Assembly: GCA_011032825.1 (NCBI GenBank)
Contig: JAADJZ010000016.1
Span: 248,001-312,000 of the forward strand
Reading direction: 5' to 3'
Length of the DNA: 64,000 nucleotides
Source: Massariosphaeria phaeospora
Taxonomy: Eukaryota > Ascomycota > Dothideomycetes > Pleosporales
This document shows positions 46,010-54,975 of the stretch, one piece after another. The notes beneath the pieces were generated by a model. It worked only from the letters and a program-made list of their open reading frames with translations, was not told where the DNA came from and did not search any database. Position numbers and translations under genes: made by a program. Positions within the stretch are counted from its first letter, which is position 1. Each line of letters starts with the position of its first letter.

Positions 46010-46595
46010 GTAAATAAGTATAAGTTGAGTTAAAGTTAAGTTAGTTTACGTAAAACTCTAGTGCTAACCTAACTCATACTATTAGTTTACAAGTGTAAAA
46101 AAGAAAACAAATGCACAAGTAACTAATTTTTGTATATTAGTTCGTATGTGTTTTATCTACGATAGAACGAAATAGTTTTATATACTTTTTCTAAGCTTGC
46201 TTTATGTTTGCTACTACATAAAGTAGTAGTAAAAAAAGTTGCATACTTGCGTTGTATGTACGTTACACAGCACTTCGCTATGCAAAAGCAAAAAGTACAA
46301 ATACAAAAGTAAAAGCAAGAAAAGTACAAACATATACCTACGCTAAAACTAAATAGCATAGGTTAAAGTTGAGTTAGCATAGACCTCTACAATTCTATAT
46401 TTTAATATAATTTTTTTTATAATTATAATAGCTAGTTATAATAAGTTTATTAACTTAAAAGTAGTACTTATAACTCAACTTTAACCTACGCTTTAATTAC
46501 TCTAACCTAATTTTAACTTTAAGTTTGTGCAACTTTAACTTAACTTATACCTAACAATAAGTACTTTCTACCTATTCGCTAGCGTAATCTTGTTA
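46010..46595. mobile_element. MITE-like element, copy A (interrupted)
   Basis: It begins agtagtaaataagtata and ends taagtactttctacctattc followed by gctagcgta. Its sequence matches, in inverse orientation, copy B at 49563-49885. Internally it is made of repeated forms of aagttaagttaaagtt and its inverse. Compared with copy B it has about 250 extra bases near 46080-46333. It sits inside the gypsy relic. Confidence 0.7.
46080..46333. mobile_element. Insertion within MITE-like copy A
   Basis: Absent from copy B, and flanked by ATAC on both sides. CA and TG dinucleotides are frequent here (acaaatgcacaagtaac, gtacaaatacaaaag), unlike the surrounding sequence. It is therefore likely a younger or less mutated insertion. 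No coding capacity is recognised. Confidence 0.5.
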
Positions 46596-47472
46596 AAGCT
46601 TTAATAGTTAACGCAAAGTTTTAAAGTGCTGTTTTTTTTCTTCGCAAAAAAAATTAGCGCACTAGCTAAAAACTTTAAGCGCTTTATTTATTTTTTATTA
46701 AAGTACTCGTCTACGTATTTGCAAAAATGCTTTAATTTTACTATTAAAATATTGTACAGAGGTTAATGCGAAAGAGTTGTACTAAGCTAAAGTTTAATTG
46801 CGAAATTCTGCTTTTTATAAGACGCTATTACTAACGAGCTATTAAAGCTTGCTACGTTTTAGTACTTCTAATATCTAAGTTGCAAACTAGAGCTTTGCTT
46901 TTTTTAGTTGCTTACTTTAAAAAGTGTACTAATCAAACAAACATAAAGCTTTGCATTAGAACTATTTAAAGTTTAAACAAACTTTACTACGTTTTTTATA
47001 GCTACTTTAGCATAGTTTAGTTTATTTAGGTTTTTTATACTTCTAAAGAGTATGCAGCAACGCGAATAGTTTAACTTCGGCTAAAACTAATCTATTCAAG
47101 AAAGTTCGAGATACATTAAAAGCTTTTTAAGATTAGCTACTACAAAAGAAATTCTATAGGTTTGTACTTTGCTTTTAGAGTTTGTAATACAAACTTTTGC
47201 TATAGTACAACTATAAATAGTATAACTTAATCTACTTAGCAATATAAAAAAAACATTAGAAATTAGTTAAAGTACTAGATTCTATTCTTTCGCTACAATA
47301 GTTAAAAGAATATTAAAATAAGCTCTACTATTTACAATTGCTTTTAAGTTTTTTAAACTTTTAATTTTCGCTAACGTAGTAAAAGACGTTAGGTTTTTGC
47401 TCGTTAGCATTTTACAAAAAGTACTTACTTCTTTTAACTATAACAAGTTAATATAGGCTACAAAGTAAAAAG

Positions 47473-47703
47473 CTAATTTTTTAAGCTTTTACTTTTTTCT
47501 TTTCTCTTTTTAAAGTAAGCGTTTTTCTTTGCTTTATTAGAGTAAGTAGAAACGAAATAGCTTAGTTTGTTACATGCGTAGCAAACTAGCTTGTTAAAGC
47601 TTTTGTTTTTCTTGTTATTACTTTTTTTAAGCTTAAAGCAGCTGTTGCGTTCTTTTTTGTGCCGTTTAGCATTAGAATAGGTTAATCTATGTTCTATTGG
47701 CAA
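47473..47703 (-). pseudogene. Gag zinc-knuckle relic
   Basis: A 76-codon Lys/Asn-rich frame contains CYACNKLSYFVSTY, aligning with a CCHC knuckle (CxxCxxxGHxxxxC) in which Gly, His and the last Cys have become Ser, Tyr and Tyr. These are the outcomes expected of RIP. It lies upstream of the pol relic on the same strand, as gag should. Confidence 0.65.
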
Positions 47704-49269
47704 CGCAGCTCGCTTTTTGTTTTTCTTAGTTTTCTTTTAGATTTTGCTATTCTGTTGGAAGCTACAATAGATTTAATTAGCTTTTTGCTTTACTTAGTAG
47801 AAAGTAGTGCAACTTTATAGCGCAAAGTAACGTAGTTGCTTTTTTACTTTTTTAAAAAGTGCCGCAGTGAAATTCGCTGCTATGCTAAATAAACTTATTT
47901 AGTTAATCTTAGTTTAAAAAAGTTAAAGAAGTAAAAGTAAGTTTGAAAAAGTTTAAAATAGCTTTTAACGTAAAGCTTTGATAAAATTGTATACTTACTA
48001 CTTACGTTTCTTAAAAGTACTTAAAGCACTTAACATTTGTTTTTTAAGCAATGCCTAAGTAGGAGACTATAAAGAGAATCGCATTTTTTTATAAATTTTA
48101 TAGGTTTTTTAAAGCGTACAAAAGTTTTTAGTAAAGTACGTTAACTTAAAAAAACTCTTTTAAAGTTTGCTAAAGAAGTTAAAGCTTTTTGTGTAGTAGC
48201 CTTCGCAATCGCGAACTTATTAATTGTAGTTTGCGCAATTTTTCTTTGAATAGCAGTGTAGTAGCTTAAAGCGAAGCAAATTAACTTAGTTGAAAACAGT
48301 TTAGGCGAGTGCTAGCACGACTAGTTACCTAATAGCTTTAGCAAGCGCTGTTTTGTTTTCGTTCTAGTATAGAGCTTTTAACGCTTTAAAGCGAATAAGT
48401 TCTGTACAGTTTTACTTATTCTGCTACTAAGTTTTTAGCTTGTTAAAAGCTCGCTTTGTAGAGAGCTTTAGTAGTGCGTTGTTATTTTTATCGTTTAAAA
48501 GTAAAGTGTTAGAATTTCTTTTGAAGCGAACTAGGTTATTTTAGCTTAGTTTAACGCTAGAAGCGCAACTACGCTCTAAAACGTTAGCACTATTACTAAT
48601 CTAGACTTCTTTATTAGCATTTTTATTCTATTCGATTTTATCTACGACTAGAAGTTAGAAAGTGCTTAGTTGCATAATAGAACTTTTATTTAAGTATTTT
48701 AAAAGCAACGTAGCTTAATTGTTAAATAAATTAAACATTGTAAACGAGGTAATTGATTTATCGAAAGTATTTTAATAGAGCAATTTGAATGTAAGACTGC
48801 GTTTAATCGTAGGTTTAATAACACTCAAGATAAATTAATAGTATAGTAATAAAAATAATATATTCGTGTAAAAAAAACGAATTGCTGTTTTGGTAGCAAT
48901 TTGGTGCGAGGTATTTTTAAAAGCTTTGCAAGAAACTAGTCTAGCTCGTTATAGTCTATAGTAGCTATTAATTAAAAAAAAACAAATACGTAAAGCTACT
49001 TAGTTTTACAGTACGTTTTTAAAAGCTTATAACAACTTTTATAAACCTAATTACGCTTATTTAAAAACTAGTTTTGTTAAAGTTATGCATATTATTGTTG
49101 TAAATGCTGTACGTAGCTTTAGTATTCTTAACAAGTTTAAACTACTTGCTAATTACTTTAGAATTATTATTTTGTATTTTTTGCTAGTTCTTTGCTTAAT
49201 TAAAAGCTATTTTAAGCTCGCTTAAACGCGTTACAAACTTCTTAGCCTAGTTTTTGCCTACTAGCTTTT

Positions 49270-49562
49270 TACTTTGCGCTAGGCTAGTAAATAAGTAAAA
49301 GTTAAGTTAGAGTTAAGTTAGCTTACGTTAAACTCTAACTTAACTTTAGCTTTAACCTACGCTAGTTACTAAGCAGCTTAAGTTAAAGTTAAGTTAAAGT
49401 AGTTAAAGCTTAAAGTTGTAGTTAAGTTTTACATAATATTTACAACTTATATTAATATTAAGTTTTCTATGTATATTTATTACATTTATTTATTATAGTT
49501 TTTTAACTATTTAAGTAGCTCTAACTTAACTTTTAACCTAGAGCTTTAACTACTCTAATTAC
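49270..49562. mobile_element. Related MITE-like element, diverged copy
   Basis: It starts gctagtaaataagtaaaa and uses the same aagttaagtta / taacttaactt vocabulary as copies A and B, but its centre differs. Confidence 0.5.
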
Positions 49563-49885
49563 GCTAGCAAATAAGTAGAAAGTACTTATTGTTAAGTATA
49601 AGTTAAGTTAGAGTCGCACAAACCTAAAGTTAAAATTAAGTTAGAATAATTAAAGCGTAGGTTAAAGTTAAGTTATAGATACTACTTTTAGGTTAATAAA
49701 CTTGTTATAACTAGCTGTTATAATTATAAAAAGAAAATATATTAAAATATAGAATTGTAGAAGTCGGTGCTAACTTAACTTTAACCTACGCTATTTAGTT
49801 TTAGCGTAGGTATAGATTAGGTTAGCACTAGAGTTTTACGTAAGCTAACTTAACTTTAACTTAACTTATACTTATTTACTACTCT
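49563..49885. mobile_element. MITE-like element, copy B
   Basis: Inverse of copy A without the internal insertion: it begins gctagcaaataagtagaaag and ends cttatacttatttactac. The middle segment (cataattgtagaa-type core, 49740-49790) aligns with copy A at 46395-46440. A partial third copy follows at 49886-50010 and ends in the same gctagcgta string. Confidence 0.7.
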
Positions 49886-50087
49886 AACTCTAACTTAACT
49901 TCTACCTACGCTAGGTTAACTCTAACTTAATTTTAACTTAAAGTTTATGCGACTTATAACCTAACCTATACCTATTAATAAGTACTTTTTACTTATTCGC
50001 TAGCGTAAAAAAGCGTATAAAGCAAGCTTAAGCGCTTTGTTTTAATAAATTAAAAATATTGTAGTACGTAGAGTTATATTATCCGAA

Positions 50088-50159
50088 AAGTTAATAGTTA
50101 ATGCTAAGAGAATTTTGGCGCACTTTGTAGTATAGCGCACTTAGTAGTGCTTTACGTTA
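50088..50159. repeat. Third copy of the foldback terminal repeat
   Basis: The end tagtgctttacgtta and the upstream ttaatgctaagagaatttt are a diverged copy of the right arm of the 42811-44137 element (tagtgctttacgtta, ttaatgccaagcaatttt), in the same orientation. It is inverted relative to the left end at 42811. Confidence 0.7.
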
Positions 50160-50340
50160 ATTAACTATTTTTTAAAACTTAAACTATGCTAAAATAAATA
50201 TAAAAGCTTGCAAAAGTAGATTATAAAAAAAGCTTAATATAAATTCTAATTAAACTAGTTAGTAAAACTAATCTACCTAAGGATAGCTCTAGGTTAAGCA
50301 CTTTTCTGTAGAGAGTTTTAATGTCTATGCTGTATTTCTA

Positions 50341-52100
50341 TCTACGGTTTGCTAGGGATCGGCGGCCTCGGCAGGCTCCAAGGCGGTGTGACCCGAGCAG
50401 GTGGGATAGCGCAGCTGACCGCGGAAAACGGCGGGTTGCGTGAAGCTGGTGAAGACTTATAAGCGGGAGTGGCGGGAGTGGTGGTGCAGCTTCCAGGTAC
50501 TCCCGAGGTGGGCACTAGCGTGAACCTCGGGACCTTGGGACTGGTCACGTGTCCACCTGGGCACCTGCCTGCAACCTCCAGGGCTGTACCTGCACCTGCA
50601 CCCGCACCCGCACCCGGGCGAAAATGCCTTAGTTATTATAGTTGCGGACGTCGCCGGTCCAGACTCCAGAAGCAAGCTGGCGCCCATTGCTTCACGGCTT
50701 CATCTCCAGATTGCCCAGGTGTGCCGCTCTTCGGTGCGACGACGACTGCACCTGTGCTCTTTGCTTGCAGCCCTTCTGGCTCTCCCGAGGTCTGCTCCGC
50801 TCAGCCGCCACACCTACCACAGCAAACTGGTTATAACGTCCTTTCCGTTCGAACGTGTTTGCACAGACACAGATTGATTGCCCGGCGCAGGTCGGTCCTC
50901 TCTGCACGACTGGCGTGCGGTCCGCTGCAACGTACAGCATTCCAAATAGCCAGTCTGGGGCTGTGCAGACCTTTGCACATCATACCTAGGTAGTAGGTAC
51001 GTACCTCTGGAGTCTGCGCCCAACAGTCGACTCGAGCGGTGCATTAATGCCAGCCGGCACCCAGCGACCACCACGCTGCGTTGGCAATCATAAACAGAGT
51101 GTTCGAGACTTCGAGTCGCGCCGAGTCCCACCGGTCGCGCTTGGCCTCCCGAATCCCTGTCCACTGCCCATCAGCCATCCGCCATCCGCCATCACCTGAC
51201 ACACCCACTGCCGTTGCCATTGTTTGGCCCCCGCTGCAAGGTGGTTGCAACCTGCGACTGGAAGCGCATCACTTCACGTCTCATCAATTGTACGTCAGCC
51301 ACTCGTGGCTCTCGCCTCTCGACTCTCGTCACCTCCCCGACGTTGGGCTCCTCCTCCGAAAGTGTCGACTTGACAGCCTCTGCCATCGATACCTACATAT
51401 CACTCATCCATTCATCGAGTCTAGCACTCACCTGGGGTGCGTACACTGCAGAACATGCGCGCAGGCTTGGAACAGTCGACTTACTCGCGTGCAGCTCCGT
51501 GCCCCAGCCAGCAGGTAACGAACGCGTGGTGCGAGTGTTTAGAACCCCGGCGTGCACGTTGATCAATGCGAGCCTCATAGCATGGCCGATTTCTCGCCAG
51601 ACCCCTCGCTGGGCGACTCTCGATATCACAATGGCTCCAGTGAGTTCAGCTTTCTCCTTGGCACTTCTTGCTTTGATCTTTTCACCTTTGACGTCGGTTC
51701 TGTTTTGTCCCCACCCTGCCGCAACTCTCGTCTGGACTCCTTTGGCCTTGGCTGTCATGCACGCGCCTGTCAGTAGGCTGTTCCTGCAACACTTGCTCTC
51801 CTCTCTTAGCTCATCGTCCGAAAAAGGCCCACAGAGACAGATCAGGTCTCGAAGCCAAAGACGGGCACAGGCAGCATGATCGTGTGCCCAGTTCCCCGCG
51901 GCACATCGACCTCCCGAACGTTAACAATAGTGCATGGACCACTTCAACTTCCTCTAGCACCAGCACAGGCCTGCACCTTCATGGAAATACATATACAGGC
52001 CGTGCAACCCTCTTACCATGTCCAAGCTCTACAAACATACATACACCTATTGTAATTTCTTTATTCCAGTTTCTTGCCCAACTCATCCCCTCTCGTCAAT
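50341..52100. promoter_or_regulatory. GC-balanced region upstream of the bZIP gene
   Basis: Composition returns abruptly to gene-like values at 50341. About 1.7 kb precedes the bZIP ATG, with a short GCACCC/TGCACC minisatellite near 50590-50620. Overlapping open frames here lack motifs. It probably contains a long 5' UTR, common for fungal transcription-factor genes, but an unseen upstream exon cannot be excluded. Confidence 0.45.
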
Positions 52101-53615
52101 ATGACGCACAATCGCTACATGTCCTGGTCGGATGTGCTGACCATGACGCCCGCTTTCCCTCCCTCCGGCACTGCCGCCGAGTACCCTTCGCCTGTCTCTC
52201 GTCGGCCTTCCGAGTGCTTCTCTGAGATGAGTGGCAGTCGGAGGTGTAGCTCGGTCGGTTTCGTGTCGGATGTGGAGAGTAAAGGGCAGTGGCAATTGTT
52301 AGGCAGCGAATCCAACAACCCAAAAAGCCCTTTAACCAATTTTGGGTTTTTCAAGAACCTTGGTGAGAAGAAGACGACTCGAGGTGCGCATTCGGCTGTC
52401 TCAGCTGTACGAACTAGACTAACAATGGCTAGATGGACAAGCGCCGAAGAGGAGAGGCCCCAAGCCCGACAGCAAGCCTGCTTTAACTCGGAGGCAGGAG
52501 CTCAATCGCCAAGCGCAAAGGTATCACTGTTGACGAGAGTACCGTGCTTCTCACAACTGACTACTGGCACAGGACGCATCGGGAAAGAAAAGAGATGTAC
52601 ATCAAAGCACTAGAGCAGGAAGTCCTGCGCTTGAAGGACTCGTTCGCTAACACCACACGCGAACGCGACGCTTTTGCAGAAGAGAATAGGAGGTTGAGAG
52701 AGCTGCTCATAGCACACGGCATATCATTCGAGCTCACCAATCCAAGTAACGTCGGCATGCCGACCATGGGCAGCTCAGCATATGGTGGAAGTTCCAGAGG
52801 TAGCATATCTGGCGGTTACGGAACTGGAACCGGAAGTAATTCCACGGGCTACACCTCCCCCCCTACAATGACCCATCGAGGATCTATCTCTCATGACGTC
52901 AAATTCAGTCAACAGCAACAACAACAGCCGCAGCAGCAGCAGCAACTCAACAGTGGACTGGACTATGATCAGATCGGGATAGACTTCGTTTTAACGTACG
53001 ACCGATCGCCCTATCTTTCTCCTCCACCCCAGCAATAATATTTCCCCTCATTCTTCTTTTGCTCTTTTCCTTATGCCCTTCGTATGTCTCACAGTTCAAC
53101 TTGACACGCTCTTTTCTGACTCATCGCCTCAGACTAGAGCGCCCTTGCATGGACCATATGCAGCCACTCATGGTGAGGGCCTTCGACGACGAAGAGAAGA
53201 TTAGCGGTCACGCGCTCATGGCAACTGCGCCGCCCGACTCGCATATCGCCAATAAGCCGGAGGAAGAATATCCGCACCAAATGCCGGATATCGGGATGCC
53301 GGATCTTTTGAAGTTGTTAGACCTCAGCAATCGTCTTCCACTGGAAGGGGAGATCACGCCAATCATGGCGTGGGCAATGGTCTTGCGAAACTCAAACCTG
53401 GGGCACCTGACGAAGGAAGATATAGAGGGAATCAAAGAGGAGCTCTTCCCCAAAGTGAGGTGCTACGGGTAAGTCATTAACTTCCTGTGTTATGCTTGCG
53501 TGCTAAAATATCTAGTTTCGGCGCCGTTCTCGAAGAGTTTGAAGTCAGGGATGCTCTCATGACAGTCCTCGCTGGCAAGAGTGCTAATGGAAACGGACCA
53601 ACGAATACGTCCTAG
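52101..53615 (+). CDS. AP-1/YAP-like bZIP transcription factor
   Basis: Exons 52101-52383, 52433-52520, 52573-52995, 53133-53468 and 53516-53615 join in phase to 409 residues. The bZIP basic region spans exons 2-3 (RRQELNRQAQRTHRERKEMY, about 114-133) and is followed by a leucine-zipper-like helix (ALEQEVLRLKDSFANTT) to about 175. NRxAQRTHRxRKE is the fungal YAP/AP-1 type. A Gly/Ser-rich and poly-Gln stretch (about 190-250) follows, then DFVLTLERPCMDHMQ, rebuilt only by splicing out 52996-53132, and a conserved C-terminal domain (PDLLKLLDLSNRLPLEGEIT, then CYGFGAVLEEFEVRDALM). The C terminus lacks the Cys-rich domain of Yap1, so an oxidant-sensing role is not supported. It is a sequence-specific DNA-binding regulator of unknown targets. 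Confidence 0.9.
52910..52950 (+). repeat. CAA/CAG trinucleotide run (poly-Gln)
   Basis: About a dozen CAA/CAG codons in exon 3 of the bZIP gene encode a glutamine-rich segment broken by one Pro. Confidence 0.85.
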
Positions 53616-53827
53616 CTTAATGATGCCATGCACGAAGATTGAGGCTGCTTTGGAAATCAAAACGGTCTAGCTGCTTAGGTAATTCTAATAACACTCACTC
53701 AAGTAGGAGTAATGATAATGTTGACCTGCTATGTGCTATGTTCTCTGATGATTTCAAGAGAATTCAGGAATCATACCAACCAGATCTAGGATTTCATGTC
53801 GAAACGCACGGTTCTGCACTTTGAGCC

Positions 53828-54322
53828 TTACGCCAAAGACCCTCCCAGAGAACCCAGACTCTGGAACAACCAGCCCTCGGGATCCATCCCATCCACAAGG
53901 ATATTCTTCTCCTTGAACAACCACCGCCCATCCTCCTGCCTCCGCACCACATCATCCCACCTGCCCCAATGATCCGGCATCTTAACATCCGTACACGCGA
54001 TAATGTACGTCTGGCAATGCGCCTCCTCGGGCGACACGAACTGGATGTCCACAGTGGTGACGTTGTGGCGCAGCAGCTTCGGCGCACCGCCGCTGGACTG
54101 CGCGGCGATGTCGTTGATGTGGCCGGGCGCGAAGGACCGGCCGTCGGGCAGGTTGATGGTGCCCGAGGCTTCGAAGAGCGGCGTCGTGAGGCTGGCATCG
54201 GTGGTTTCGCGCGCGAGAGAGGCGTAGCGGTGGATCAGGGCGTGTATCAAGGTGCGGGAAGTGGCTTCTTCGTGGGAGGTCGTGGGGAGGGAGGGGCCGG
54301 GGGGGAGTGTTTGGTGGGTCAT
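53828..54322 (-). CDS. SnoaL-like (NTF2-fold) protein
   Basis: A single-exon frame of 164 residues starting MTHQTLPPG. A helix-rich N terminus (LIHALIHRYASLARE) is followed by strand segments ending ...HNVTTVDIQFVSPEEAHCQTY, then DHWGRWDDVVRRQEDGRWLFKEKNI and GWLFQSL. The pattern of an N-terminal helix pair, a short ASGTINLP-like strand and a terminal DxxVRxxDGRWLFKxKxI strand is typical of the SnoaL_4/NTF2-like superfamily, whose small alpha+beta barrels act as isomerases, hydratases or binding domains in catabolism and polyketide tailoring. There is no biosynthetic cluster here, so I assign no reaction. It is convergent with the bZIP gene (212 bp apart) and divergent from the thioredoxin-fold gene. 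Confidence 0.82.
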   Translation of the reverse strand: MTHQTLPPGPSLPTTSHEEATSRTLIHALIHRYASLARETTDASLTTPLFEASGTINLPDGRSFAPGHINDIAAQSSGGAPKLLRHNVTTVDIQFVSPEEAHCQTYIIACTDVKMPDHWGRWDDVVRRQEDGRWLFKEKNILVDGMDPEGWLFQSLGSLGGSLA

Positions 54323-54975
54323 GGTTGGGGGTTGGGAAATGGAGTTGGGGGTTAGGGAAATGGAGTTTTGGGTTAGGGATGATAGTATTGGATTGTTTAT
54401 GTACTAGATGAAATACTTATACTGTTGAGGCTCGGCGTTTACGGTGTTATTGGATGCAAGATTGAAGATGGTATTTGAATGGGTTTGGTCTGCATCCGTG
54501 GACCTCCGATTGCGATGGATGGACTGTGTTCATGATCAGGCACTGGTTTTCCGGACCGGAGTAGTCGGCCTAGGGCGTGGACAGGAACAATAATCTTTCT
54601 TCTACCCTTAGGACGCAAGCTTTGGGAGTTCGAAGTGTCTTGCCCAGATAAGAGATTGTTCTTCTGTCGAAGTCCACGGATGTCCGGAGACAACCTTCTT
54701 GGTCCAAGATCTCACCTGTAGCTCCTACGTCACGTGCGCGACGCCGAGACGCAGGGACCTCGGACCCACTTCACTCGCGTCGCCCTGCGTCTGCCAGCGC
54801 TCCGCTCCTTCGAGGACACGCACTTTCTTGTCCAGCGCTGGCCGCAAGCAAGCTCCCACCCCAGATCAGCACACCGATCCGTTTTCTTTCTCTGGCATTG
54901 TTGCCGCTTTCCTCCAACCTCCGTGTGCTTAACTCCGCCCAACCCAACAGCCCCGCATCCAACTCAGCACGCGCC
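54323..54975. promoter_or_regulatory. Divergent intergenic region, SnoaL-like / thioredoxin-fold gene
   Basis: 653 bp shared by two divergent starts. No gene inside. Two near-identical strings of the type ggagtt-ttgggttaggga occur at 54340-54380, just upstream of the SnoaL-like ATG. Confidence 0.55.

Larger units (their letters stand above)
44160..48850 (-). mobile_element. Decayed Ty3/gypsy-type LTR retrotransposon
   Basis: Minus-strand remnants occur in gag-to-pol order: a gag-like zinc-knuckle relic at 47473-47703, reverse transcriptase at 45560-45975, and the RT/RNase H region near 45060-45150 (SRK-x-NKAxYNYNTYNKKL, matching the usual KAEYNYDTYDKELLAI-type segment). All are broken by stops. 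The outer limits are approximate; I could not define LTRs by eye. A MITE-like element at about 46010-46595 interrupts it. Confidence 0.75.
42650..50340. mobile_element. AT-rich, RIP-type decayed transposon island
   Basis: About 7.7 kb of very AT-rich sequence with sharp edges near 42650 and 50340. TA dinucleotides dominate while CA and TG are scarce (for example 43021-43080 has no CA and one TG, against a dozen TA), the expected footprint of CpA-to-TpA repeat-induced point mutation. Coding remnants are full of stops. It contains a foldback element, a gypsy retroelement remnant and MITE-like repeats listed separately. There is no intact gene inside. Confidence 0.88.

Noticed and set aside
46153..46359. 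Cys/Phe-rich 68-codon frame inside the AT island
   Set aside because: Lies in a short non-coding insertion within a MITE-like element; composition is explained by base content.
42650..50340. CRISPR-like or centromeric satellite reading of the AT-rich island
   Set aside because: No regular spacer-repeat pattern; transposon relics and RIP-type composition explain it.
52996..53038. Reading the bZIP protein straight through to the stop at 53036
   Set aside because: It would lose the conserved DFVLTLERPCMDHMQ segment, which is restored by a clear GTACGA...CTCAG intron (52996-53132).
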